Made by a program: the position numbers and the translations under genes | The notes under the pieces: model-generated | The model's input: only the letters and a program-made list of their open reading frames with translations | What the model was told of the DNA's origin: nothing | Databases searched by the model: none | Part shown: piece by piece, positions 5,400 to 10,394 of the stretch | Layout of the letters: each line of letters opens with the position of its first letter | How positions within the stretch are numbered: position 1 is the stretch's first letter | Assembly (NCBI GenBank): GCA_026770585.1 | Contig: MU646784.1 | Coordinates: 206,359-217,450, forward strand | Direction: 5' to 3' | DNA length: 11,092 nucleotides | DNA from: Baffinella frigidus | Taxonomy: Eukaryota; Cryptophyceae; Cryptomonadales; Baffinellaceae

Positions 5400-5682
5400 A
5401 ACCCCTAAACCCTAAACCCTAAACCCTAAAACCTAAACCCTAAACCCTAAAACCCAAAACCTTAACCCTAAGCCCCAAACCCCAAACCCTAAACCCTCCA
5501 CCCTAAACCAAAAAACAAAAACCCAAAACCAAAAACCAAAAACCAAAAACCCAAACCCCAAACCCCAAACCAGCCGGCGGGAGCAGACGCACTTTTCCCG
5601 AAAAAGTGGGAGGATGTGACGCGCGTGCAGGTCCAAACCCCAAACCCCAAACCCCAAACCCCAAACCCCAAACCCCAAACCA
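5400..5682 (+). repeat. CCCTAAA, AAAACCA and CCCCAAA arrays
   Basis: 5405-5480 is CCCTAAA with 8-bp slips. 5515-5555 is a run of AACCAAAA units. 5560-5573 and 5635-5682 are CCCCAAA. Between them 5574-5634 is non-repeat GC-rich sequence with the inverted pair CTTTTCCCG/CGAAAAAG (5591-5606). The minus-strand frames (GVWGLGF) are repeat-derived. Confidence 0.85.
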
Positions 5683-5713
5683 CGTTACAGGACGCGCTCG
5701 CACCCAACGGTTC

Positions 5714-5742
5714 CATTCTGAGAGAAGTCCTCTCTCGGAATG
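5714..5742. repeat. hairpin, 12-bp arms
   Basis: CATTCTGAGAGA (5714-5725) pairs with TCTCTCGGAATG (5731-5742) around a 5-base loop, with one G-T pair. It is followed by GAATGAGAAACAAAACC at 5738-5754, repeated at 5770-5786, and by AAAACC/GGTTTT at 5789-5804. Confidence 0.75.
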
Positions 5743-5849
5743 AGAAACAAAACCTGTGAGAAACAACAGAATGAGAAACAAAACCAAAACCTGCCGGTTT
5801 TGGAGCCAGGTTTTGGAGCCGCTATCGAGCGAGGTTGGCACGACATCAG

Positions 5850-5878
5850 AAGCCAATGTCGAAAATCGACCTTGGCTT
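5850..5878. repeat. hairpin, 13-bp arms
   Basis: AAGCCAATGTCGA pairs with TCGACCTTGGCTT around AAA with one mismatch. The motif AAAATCGAC recurs at 9127-9135 and, as TTTTCGAC reversed, at 9940-9947, in other foldbacks. Confidence 0.7.
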
Positions 5879-5899
5879 TTCAGTAGGAACCCCCTATTT

Positions 5900-5922
5900 C
5901 CCTACGGTTTTGATCCGTAGGG
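5900..5922. repeat. hairpin CCCTACGG/CCGTAGGG
   Basis: Perfect 8-bp arms with a 7-base loop. The same arms, partly, appear at 6682-6705 (CCCTACG/CGTAGGG, 10-base loop) and in family A elements (CTACCGTAGGG). These may be decayed elements of one foldback family. Confidence 0.6.
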
Positions 5923-6047
5923 CCTATGGATTACGTTTAGATGAACTGTTCCCTTCTCGCTCGGCAGCGGTTAAGCCCTGAATGTACAGAATGGCTCCAA
6001 TGCCGCGCTGAATCTGAGATTGTTTTGGCAGAGATTCCAGTTGGGTT
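5923..6047. other. unassigned unique sequence
   Basis: Non-repetitive with mixed base composition. I see no open frame with coding character, no RNA gene signature and no copy elsewhere in the window. Confidence 0.4.
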
Positions 6048-6120
6048 GGCCGACTATTCTTAAGTTTATGTTGTGGGTCTACGGTACAAACCTGTCAATT
6101 TTGGGGCGTGACCGTGCAGG
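6048..6120 (-). repeat. dispersed repeat J, copy 4 (reverse)
   Basis: CGACTATTCTTAAGTTT, then CTACGGTACAAACCTGTCAATTTTGG, matches in order the reverse complement of J (GGACTATCCTTAAGTTG, then GGTACAACCCCGTCAACTTTCG). It is followed by CGTGCAGGCGGAGAT, which resembles the start of the exon at 6235. Confidence 0.6.
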
Positions 6121-6234
6121 CGGAGATTCGCTTCTGGGTGAAAATAAGCCCCCCTTTTTCCTCAGTATCGTTGGGAAATGGGGCTCATTTTGAGGGGGGG
6201 TGTTTTGAATAATCAAATTGATTTATTTTTGCAG

Positions 6235-6318
6235 GCGGAGATGCGGTCTCCGGTGCTGGAGAGCTTCCTGAAAGGTCTGGAAGACTGCTCGCGCGATGGC
6301 GTCCTTCGCGAGATCCAG
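6235..6318 (+). CDS. candidate internal exon, 28 codons
   Basis: It is preceded by TTTATTTTTGCAG, a strong acceptor with a T-rich tract, and followed by GTGCCC. Length is 84 bases, phase 0 at both ends. It begins AEMRSPVLESFLKGLED and ends GVLREIQ, and is predicted helical by its hydrophobic spacing. 22 of 28 third positions are G or C, unlike the flanks. Partial copies (GACTGCTCGCGCGA) occur at 6581 and 6768. No family is recognised. The next acceptor is at 6431; continuing there meets a stop after 29 codons. The later exon Q (6957) is also phase 0. Confidence 0.55.
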
Positions 6319-6432
6319 GTGCCCCTCTCTTCCTCTCGCCTCCCTCTCTCTCTCCCCCCCTCCCTCCCTCCCTCCCTCCCTCCCTCTCTCCCTCCCTCCC
6401 TCCCTCTCCCTCTCTCCCTCTCTCCCTCGCAG
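6319..6432 (+). other. putative intron with TCCC microsatellite
   Basis: It runs from GTGCCCCT to CCTCGCAG and is almost pure pyrimidine. 6346-6428 is (CCCT)n with CTCT slips. Such a tract would act as an extended polypyrimidine tract. Both-strand open frames here (SLPPSLP, REGGREG) are repeat-derived. Confidence 0.55.
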
Positions 6433-6462
6433 GTGCCGCACTGTTCCTCACTTCACGCGCGG

Positions 6463-6573
6463 AGTGTGTGGTACACACCTGTCAACTTTGGGGAGGGATT
6501 CGTCAACTTTGGGGAGGGATAAATCCGTCAACTTTCGCGCGGGATAGAGCCCGGGCGCGCCAGATCGGTGGGG
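6463..6573 (-). repeat. dispersed repeat J, copy 5 (reverse), internal triplication
   Basis: GTCAACTTT occurs three times, at 6481, 6503 and 6530. The last is followed by CGCGCGGGATAGAGCCCGG and AGATCGGTG, which match the reverse complement of J copies (GTCAACTTTGGCGCGGGAAAGAGCCCGGG, CAAATCGGTG). The first two are a 22-bp tandem, GTCAACTTTGGGGAGGGATTC. Confidence 0.65.
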
Positions 6574-6612
6574 CCGAATAGACTGCTCGCGCGAGGGCGG
6601 GATGCTGGTGGG
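6562..6612 (+). pseudogene. exon-tail fragment copy 1 (DCSREGG)
   Basis: GACTGCTCGCGCGA is identical to 6281-6294 in the candidate exon, here preceded by ATCGGTGGGGCCGAATA. A second copy lies at 6747-6808 with the same lead-in. Read as DCSREGGML it is related to DCSRDGVL of the exon. Confidence 0.4.
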
Positions 6613-6746
6613 TTCATCTATCCCACACGGCGGACTACCAAGGGGTTTCGCGAATAACCCTCAACTGAAAAAATTATAGGACCCTACGGTAGGCCATTCG
6701 TAGGGACATTGGGTTTTTTCTACGGAAATCCTAACCGATGTTTGGC
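6613..6746. other. unassigned sequence with hairpin 6682-6705
   Basis: Contains AAAAAATTATAGGACCCTACG and GTAGGGACATTGGGTTTTTT, giving weak dyad symmetry centred near 6693. No coding signal was seen. Confidence 0.4.
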
Positions 6747-7022
6747 CAAATCGGTGGGGCCGCATAGACTGCTCGCGCGAGGGTGGGCTTTGCGGGATGC
6801 TGGTTGGGATTGGTTGATTGATGGTTGGTTGGTTGATTGGTTGGTTGGTTGGTTGGTTGGTTGGTTGATTGATACCGATTGATACCGATTGTTACCGATG
6901 GATTCACCCCAAACCCCAAACCTCTAACCCCACACCCCAAACCCCAAACCGCACAGGGGACGCTTCGCCAGCACTACTCCCAAGTGCTCCGCTTCTTCGC
7001 CAAGTGATCCGTCAAGGCCCTA
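6747..7022 (+). repeat. tandem duplication unit 1
   Basis: Order: exon-tail fragment (6747-6808), GGTT microsatellite (6811-6868), GATACCGATT units (6871-6899), CCCCAAA heptamers (6907-6950), exon Q (6957-7007). Unit 2 at 7044-7262 repeats everything from the GGTT run onward with an offset of 233-240. The minus-strand NQPTNQP frame is the GGTT repeat translated. Confidence 0.8.
6957..7007 (+). CDS. candidate terminal exon Q, copy 1
   Basis: After AAACCGCACAG it reads GTLRQHYSQVLRFFAK and ends at TGA. Copy 2 (7197-7247) has the same 16 residues and stop with two base changes, both synonymous (CTT/CTG, GTG/GTC). Phase 0 at the start is compatible with the phase 0 end of exon 6235-6318, so the two could splice together. 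No family is recognised. Intron sequence just upstream is CCCCAAA heptamers. Confidence 0.55.
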   Translation, partial: GTLRQHYSQVLRFFAK

Positions 7023-7043
7023 GGTACCACCCCTGAACCCTAA

Positions 7044-7262
7044 GGTTGATGGGTTGATGGATCGATTGATTGGTTGGTTGGTTAGTTAGTTGGTTGGTTG
7101 ATTGATACCGATTGATACCGATTGTTACCGATGGATTCGCCCCAAACCCCAAAACCCACACCCCAAACACCAAACACCACACCCCAAACCGCACAGGGGA
7201 CGCTGCGCCAGCACTACTCCCAAGTCCTCCGCTTCTTCGCCAAGTGATCCGTCAAAGCCCTA
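7044..7262 (+). repeat. tandem duplication unit 2
   Basis: Repeats unit 1 from the GGTT/GATT run (7044-7103) through GATACCGATT units (7104-7132), variant CCCCAAA/CACCAAA heptamers and exon Q copy 2. It ends exactly where family A element 1 begins. Confidence 0.8.
7197..7247 (+). CDS. candidate terminal exon Q, copy 2
   Basis: It encodes the same 16 residues as copy 1, then TGA, and follows the same CCGCACAG acceptor context. The only two differences are synonymous. Downstream ATCCGTCAAAGCCC is also shared (one change). If one copy is functional, alternative use of either last exon would give the same C-terminus. Confidence 0.5.
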   Translation, partial: GTLRQHYSQVLRFFAK

Positions 7263-7365
7263 TCCCTTAAGTGGCCAGTAGGCTCATACGCCTTACCGTA
7301 GGGCCCTAGGACCTGCCTAGGGCGAGTTAGGGCGAATATTCGCCCTATATTCGCCCTATGGCCAC
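7263..7365 (+). mobile_element. MITE-like element A1
   Basis: It starts TCCCTTAAGTGGCCA after a TA dinucleotide and ends at TGGCCAC with a decayed outer end. Internally 7328-7347 is a perfect 20-bp palindrome centred on GAATATTC. It is related to A2 (reverse), A3 and A4. TA flanks plus TCCCT-type ends suggest a non-autonomous Tc1/mariner-like element, inferred from structure only. Confidence 0.8.
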
Positions 7366-7374
7366 GAGGACTGC

Positions 7375-7489
7375 AGGGGTACCACGCTCATAAGAAAGCG
7401 CCTCCCCCTAGGACCCTACAGTAGGCCTATGCCTAGGGTCCTAGGGTGGTCCTAGGGGGGGGGCAGTTTCTGATGAGCGAGGTACCCCT
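7375..7489. mobile_element. foldback element B1
   Basis: The left end (7375-7397, starting AGGGGTACCACGCTCAT) and right end (7467-7489) are inverted repeats matching at 21 of 23 positions. The interior holds nested CTAGG palindromes. B2 (9386) and a solo left end (8299) are relatives. No protein is encoded. Confidence 0.8.
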
Positions 7490-7502
7490 GTGCATGGGGT
7501 TA

Positions 7503-7601
7503 CTCGAAATTAAGGACACGCACCGTCCCAGGGTCTTACAGAGGGCCTATGTCTCGGGCCCTGTGGTCACCCTAGAGACGGTTTGCGTCCTTAATTTCGA
7601 G
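7503..7601. mobile_element. foldback element C
   Basis: The 25-base ends (7503-7527, starting CTCGAAATTAAGGACACG, and 7577-7601) are inverted repeats with 22 matches. Length is 99 bp. Only one copy is in the window. It follows B1 by 13 bases. Confidence 0.75.
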
Positions 7602-7619
7602 GGAAGCCTGTAGGTCATA

Positions 7620-7630
7620 TCCCTTAAGTA
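7620..7630 (+). mobile_element. solo family A end
   Basis: TCCCTTAAGTA directly follows TA (7618-7619) and matches the A terminus. It abuts repeat D at 7629. With the CTTAAGGGA end of A2 at 8287-8295, also followed by TA, it could bound a 676-bp element holding D. Confidence 0.5.
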
Positions 7631-8200
7631 TATGTTGGGAGAAATTACAACCTAAAGGACCTAAAGGACACCCCAACGCACCTAAAGGACCTGAACCCAA
7701 CGATGTCAAACATCTCAGGCATTAGGCTTGATCCCTCACTTGACAAGGTTCCGATGACCGTCTCCACAGATAATTGCACACTATCATACAACGTACACCT
7801 TAGAGTTCGCCCACACGCACCCTCCCTCCACTGTGTAACCTGGGGGAAACCCTTACACATCCACCTCTCTCACTCTCTCGCTCGCTGACTTCCGTACATT
7901 GGGGGAAACCTCCACATGCGTTTGGCTTGACATCTGAGGTATCCGTGGTTGGAGCTCTTTTGAGCTTAACGATGGGATACCACGGGCCTTCAGCCGACTT
8001 GTTTTGTCCTGGTGTGTGTGTGAGCATGGGAACCAGCTGGTATACCTTCACATGCCCGATGAGGATACCCTTTAGCCGGTTTCTGCCGTGGTCCTTCTGC
8101 ACCGGGGAGCCTGAATGTGATCCGAAAGAAAGCATGGCCTTTCTGCAGGATAAGTTCCGGTGTCCGCCTATGTTGGGAGCTCGAAGAACCTCAAGGACCT
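7629..8200 (-). repeat. repeat D, copy 1 (about 570 bp)
   Basis: Three blocks are the reverse complement, in collinear order, of the right end of the window. 7629-7661 matches 10646-10684 and 10984-11031; 7927-8000 matches 10851-10925; 8047-8198 matches 10514-10645. The best block, 8116-8198, is closely similar to 10514-10597. The ACCTAAAGG unit is repeated at 7650-7693. A minus-strand open frame covers 7800-8135, but the other D copy has stops and indels in it, so coding is unproven. 7840-7930 also holds two GGGGGAAACC..CACAT units. Confidence 0.65.
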
Positions 8201-8202
8201 AA

Positions 8203-8295
8203 AGTGGCCATAGGGTGAATATTCACCCTAACTCGCCCTAGGCAGGTCCTAGGGCTCCACGGCAGGGCGTATGAGCCTACTGGCCACTTAAGGGA
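8203..8295 (-). mobile_element. MITE-like element A2 (reverse)
   Basis: It ends TGGCCACTTAAGGGA followed by TA. The left edge is AGTGGCCA fused to D. It is the inverted counterpart of A1. The 20-bp palindrome at 8211-8230 differs from that in A1 by T for C in one arm and A for G in the other, so pairing is kept. Confidence 0.8.
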
Positions 8296-8298
8296 TAG

Positions 8299-8420
8299 CG
8301 GGGTACCTCGCTCATAAGGAGCCGCGCCCCCCCTAGCTAGGACCACCGTAGGGCTATGGTAGCCGCGCGCCGTGGGACCACCGTAGGGCTGTAGGCCTGT
8401 TGTAGGGTCCTAGAAGGGTG
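8299..8420 (+). mobile_element. partial element B3 (left end only) plus duplicate
   Basis: CGGGGTACCTCGCTCATAAG matches the B left end, and CCCCCCTAG follows as in B1 and B2. No matching right end is seen. GGACCACCGTAGGGCT occurs at 8340-8355 and 8375-8390. Confidence 0.55.
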
Positions 8421-8430
8421 CAGCTATGTA

Positions 8431-8531
8431 TCCCTTAAGTAGCCAGTAGGCGCATACGCCCTACCGTAGGGCCCTAGGACCTGCCTAAGACCTCTTTGGG
8501 GTCAATTTTGACCCCATGGCCACTTGAGGGA
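8431..8531 (+). mobile_element. MITE-like element A3 (complete, 101 bp)
   Basis: It runs from TCCCTTAAGTAGCCA to TGGCCACTTGAGGGA, flanked by TA on both sides (8429-8430 and 8532-8533). The subterminal hairpin is GGGGTCAA/TTGACCCC (8499-8516), different in sequence from the one in A1 and A2. Confidence 0.85.
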
Positions 8532-8533
8532 TA

Positions 8534-8686
8534 GGGAGTAACCCTGTAGGTCCCTCGGGGTCAGAGAACTCCCAGAACAGACACCAAGAACCTATCCCAT
8601 GAGAGGCGTGAGCGGGACAGAGTCGTTTATTAACACCTACATCACAGTAACACCTAACCCCCCCGCGGGTGTTGTTGCACTTCAGG

Positions 8687-8688
<2 letters not shown>
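8534..8688. other. unassigned sequence
   Basis: Nothing recognisable. Both strands are open in places, but the only long frame spans the CA repeat next door and is not credible. Confidence 0.4.

Positions 8689-8744
<56 letters not shown>
8689..8744 (+). repeat. (CA)28 microsatellite
   Basis: Uninterrupted CA dinucleotides, 56 bases, followed by AACACACG. The reading frames THTHTH and CVCVCV are repeat-derived. Confidence 0.97.
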
Positions 8745-8751
<7 letters not shown>

Positions 8752-8851
8752 GAACCCCAAATCTCTCTCTCTCCCTCTCCCGAATTCCCTCATTCGCCAA
8801 CTAGGCACCCCCGGAACGCTGTTCGGCCTCTCAGGCCATCTCACGAAGTAG

Positions 8852-8910
8852 AGACTTGATATCTCAAAGTACACCGAAACCGAAAAAAATGGACGGGCAA
8901 GGGGAGATAC
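8852..8910 (+). repeat. 59-bp direct repeat E, copy 1
   Basis: Matches 9630-9688 at 55 of 59 positions without gaps. The core is ATCTCAAAGTACACCGAAACC. Sequence before and after differs between the copies. The spacing between copies is 778 bases. Role unknown. Confidence 0.85.
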
Positions 8911-9219
8911 GGGCCCATCTCACGAAGGTTGGCCCGTTCAGCTGCCACCGACTGGATGAGCTCCTGCTCCCCAAGCTCCGGATCGAGGATCTTGAGGCGC
9001 GAGCAGGCGTCACCCAATACGCCGTCAACCACCAACCCTCAGGGAAGGACCAAAAGGTCATTTCTCGACCTTTTTCCAAAAGTTGATTTTGTACCAAGAT
9101 CGGGACTTAAGTTAACATGAGGTCTGAAAATCGACGATTTGGTCTTTCCGTGAGGGTTGATGGAAACCGACCTGGGTTCTCTTTCACCGCCGCCTGGTTC
9201 ACACGGAAGAGGACGAGCA
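8911..9219. other. unassigned sequence with two hairpins
   Basis: Hairpins are AAAAGGTC/GACCTTTT (9052-9074, 7-base loop) and the palindrome AAATCGACGATTT (9127-9139). GTTAAC occurs inside TTAAGTTAACATG. CATCTCACGAAG at 8918-8929 repeats 8839-8849. Open frames on both strands show no distinctive protein features. Confidence 0.45.
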
Positions 9220-9320
9220 TCCCTTAACTGGCCAGTCGTCTCATACGCCCTACCGTAGGGCCCTAGGACATGCCTAGGACCTCTTGCCGGTCAAATTTGA
9301 ACGTCTGGCCACTTAAGGGA
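9220..9320 (+). mobile_element. MITE-like element A4 (complete, 101 bp)
   Basis: It runs from TCCCTTAACTGGCCA to TGGCCACTTAAGGGA. The right flank is TA and the left flank CA, so one duplication is mutated. The subterminal part is TCAAATTTGA. The middle CTACCGTAGGGCCCTAGGAC is as in A3. Confidence 0.82.
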
Positions 9321-9385
9321 TAGCGCGCACCTCCCTCTCGGCGTCTGGAGGCCTCCCGCGTGCCTGGGGAGAGCGCAACGTTTAC

Positions 9386-9489
9386 AGGGGTACCTCGCTC
9401 ATAAGAAACGCCCACCCCCCTAGGAACCCCGTAGGGCCCTATGCATAGGCAAACTGTAGGGTCCTGGGGGGGGGCGCTTTCTTATGAGC
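9386..9489. mobile_element. foldback element B2 (right end decayed)
   Basis: The left end 9386-9408 matches the B1 end closely. The right end TTTCTTATGAGC (9478-9489) matches the inner half, then diverges. The interior is CCCCCCTAGG...GTAGGGTCCTGGGGGG. A GGAGGCCTCC palindrome lies just upstream at 9347-9356. Confidence 0.7.
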
Positions 9490-9629
9490 TGTCTTCGCTC
9501 GGGCGCGGTGGATCACATGCCGGACGCTGTAGGGTTTGCTGGGACGCAAAGGCAAAGCAGTGCGAAGGTGTTGCCCGGACGGGATGAGGATGCACGAGAC
9601 CTCGTGTGAAGTCGCTCGCTCAAGTGGAA
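9490..9629. other. unassigned unique sequence
   Basis: GC-rich, no repeats. A minus-strand open frame runs through but has no recognised motif. Nothing supportable. Confidence 0.35.
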
Positions 9630-9688
9630 AGACTTGACATCTCAAAGTACACCGAAACCGGAAAAAATGGAGGGGCAGGGGGAGATAC
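9630..9688 (+). repeat. 59-bp direct repeat E, copy 2
   Basis: Second copy of the 8852-8910 sequence, with four substitutions. Confidence 0.85.
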
Positions 9689-9865
9689 AGTATGGGGAGC
9701 GTACGCCTGAGAAATCGAGGTCTTGCTTATTGACTTGAGCCGAAGTCGTTTTGCGCCAAAAGTCCGCAGAAATCGAGACTTTTGGCGTGTGAATCAACTT
9801 TTCTCACATTTTCGTGCTATCGTAGGGGTACCCCCTCCATTCTCTTTGAAGGATGCTGCTCGCAG
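9689..9865. other. unassigned sequence
   Basis: AT-richer than the left half. It includes AAATCGAGGTCTTG (9713-9726) and AAATCGAGACTTTTGG (9770-9785), a loose repeat. No gene supported. Confidence 0.35.
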
Positions 9866-9957
9866 GCGGTGTCCGATCGAAAAACCAGAAAACGTGGCTA
9901 CTGAGATCTCTCAGAGATCTAGATACTGACTTTTTCTGATTTTCGACCGGACATCGC
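9866..9957. repeat. 92-bp foldback with inner palindrome
   Basis: Outer arms 9866-9895 and 9929-9957 are imperfect inverted repeats: GCGGTGTCCGATCGAAAA on the left; the right arm reverse-complements to GCGATGTCCGGTCGAAAA. The centre holds AGATCTC/GAGATCT (9904-9920, 3-base loop). It may be a hairpin MITE; no direct flank duplication is obvious. Confidence 0.65.
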
Positions 9958-10041
9958 ACGCTCCGAGAAACTGAAAATGCAAGACCCCCCCTACCATGAT
10001 TTTTTTTTCTCGGTACGCTACCTAGTGTGCTTAAACCTATG
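9958..10041. other. unassigned AT-rich stretch
   Basis: Contains CCGAGAAA (9965-9972) and TTTCTCGG (10007-10014) as an inverted pair around a C7 run and a T9 run. Otherwise nothing. Confidence 0.4.
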
Positions 10042-10107
10042 GGGGTGAAGCGAACCAAAAGTGGGGGTGAAGCGAACAAAAAATTGGGGTGAAGCGAACC
10101 AAAAGTG
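10042..10107 (+). repeat. 22-bp tandem repeat, 3 units
   Basis: Units start at 10042, 10064 and 10086, exact 22-base spacing. Units 1 and 3 are identical (GGGGTGAAGCGAACCAAAAGTG). Unit 2 differs at the 3' end. GGGGTGAAGCG also occurs at 241-251. Confidence 0.93.
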
Positions 10108-10394
10108 AACATTTTTCTCTGAGAACAACTTTTGCCAGAAAAACATATTTCCCCCCCCGGACGGGCCCGCCTCGGTACCGATTCAACTCACTGCGAGCTA
10201 TTTAGCTGCCTGTTCCGCACCTTTAACAGTTGAGATTCTTATGGGGAAAGTTCTTATCTGGACGAGACCTGTAACGTTGCCATAGGAATCACAACTGTTC
10301 AGGGTTGGGGAGTTGACTTAGGAAAACGACCTTTAAAAGGGGTTTTGAGATGAGACTCGTGCCGTTGGTAAAATAACTTGTTCTGTCAGGAGCG
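10108..10394. other. unassigned sequence
   Basis: No repeats beyond a C8 run at about 10151-10158 and a loose ATTCTTATGGGGAAAGTTCTTATC duplication near 10235-10259. The minus-strand open frame 10289-10549 enters repeat D and is not supported as a gene by itself. Confidence 0.4.

Noticed and set aside
2959-5856. Minus-strand open frames reading GVWGLGFGVWGLGF and + strand frames reading NPKPQTPNPK
   Set aside because: These are translations of 7-bp repeats (7 aa per 21 bp). All frames stay open by the repeat's lack of stop codons, and no unique sequence or start context supports a gene.
6185-6522. Ser/Pro/Leu-rich and Arg/Glu/Gly-rich proteins across the TCCC tract
   Set aside because: The tract lies between a GT donor and an AG acceptor and is a microsatellite; open frames on both strands follow from the repeat.
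6731-7194. Asn/Gln/Pro/Thr-rich proteins on the minus strand
   Set aside because: They are the GGTT microsatellite translated; the two copies follow from the tandem duplication.
7800-8135. 111-residue minus-strand protein in repeat D
   Set aside because: The inverted D copy has stop codons and frame-breaking length differences in the matching part, and no motif is recognised. Kept only as an observation on repeat D.
8485-8874. Cys-Val or Thr-His repeat proteins
   Set aside because: They come from the (CA)28 microsatellite.
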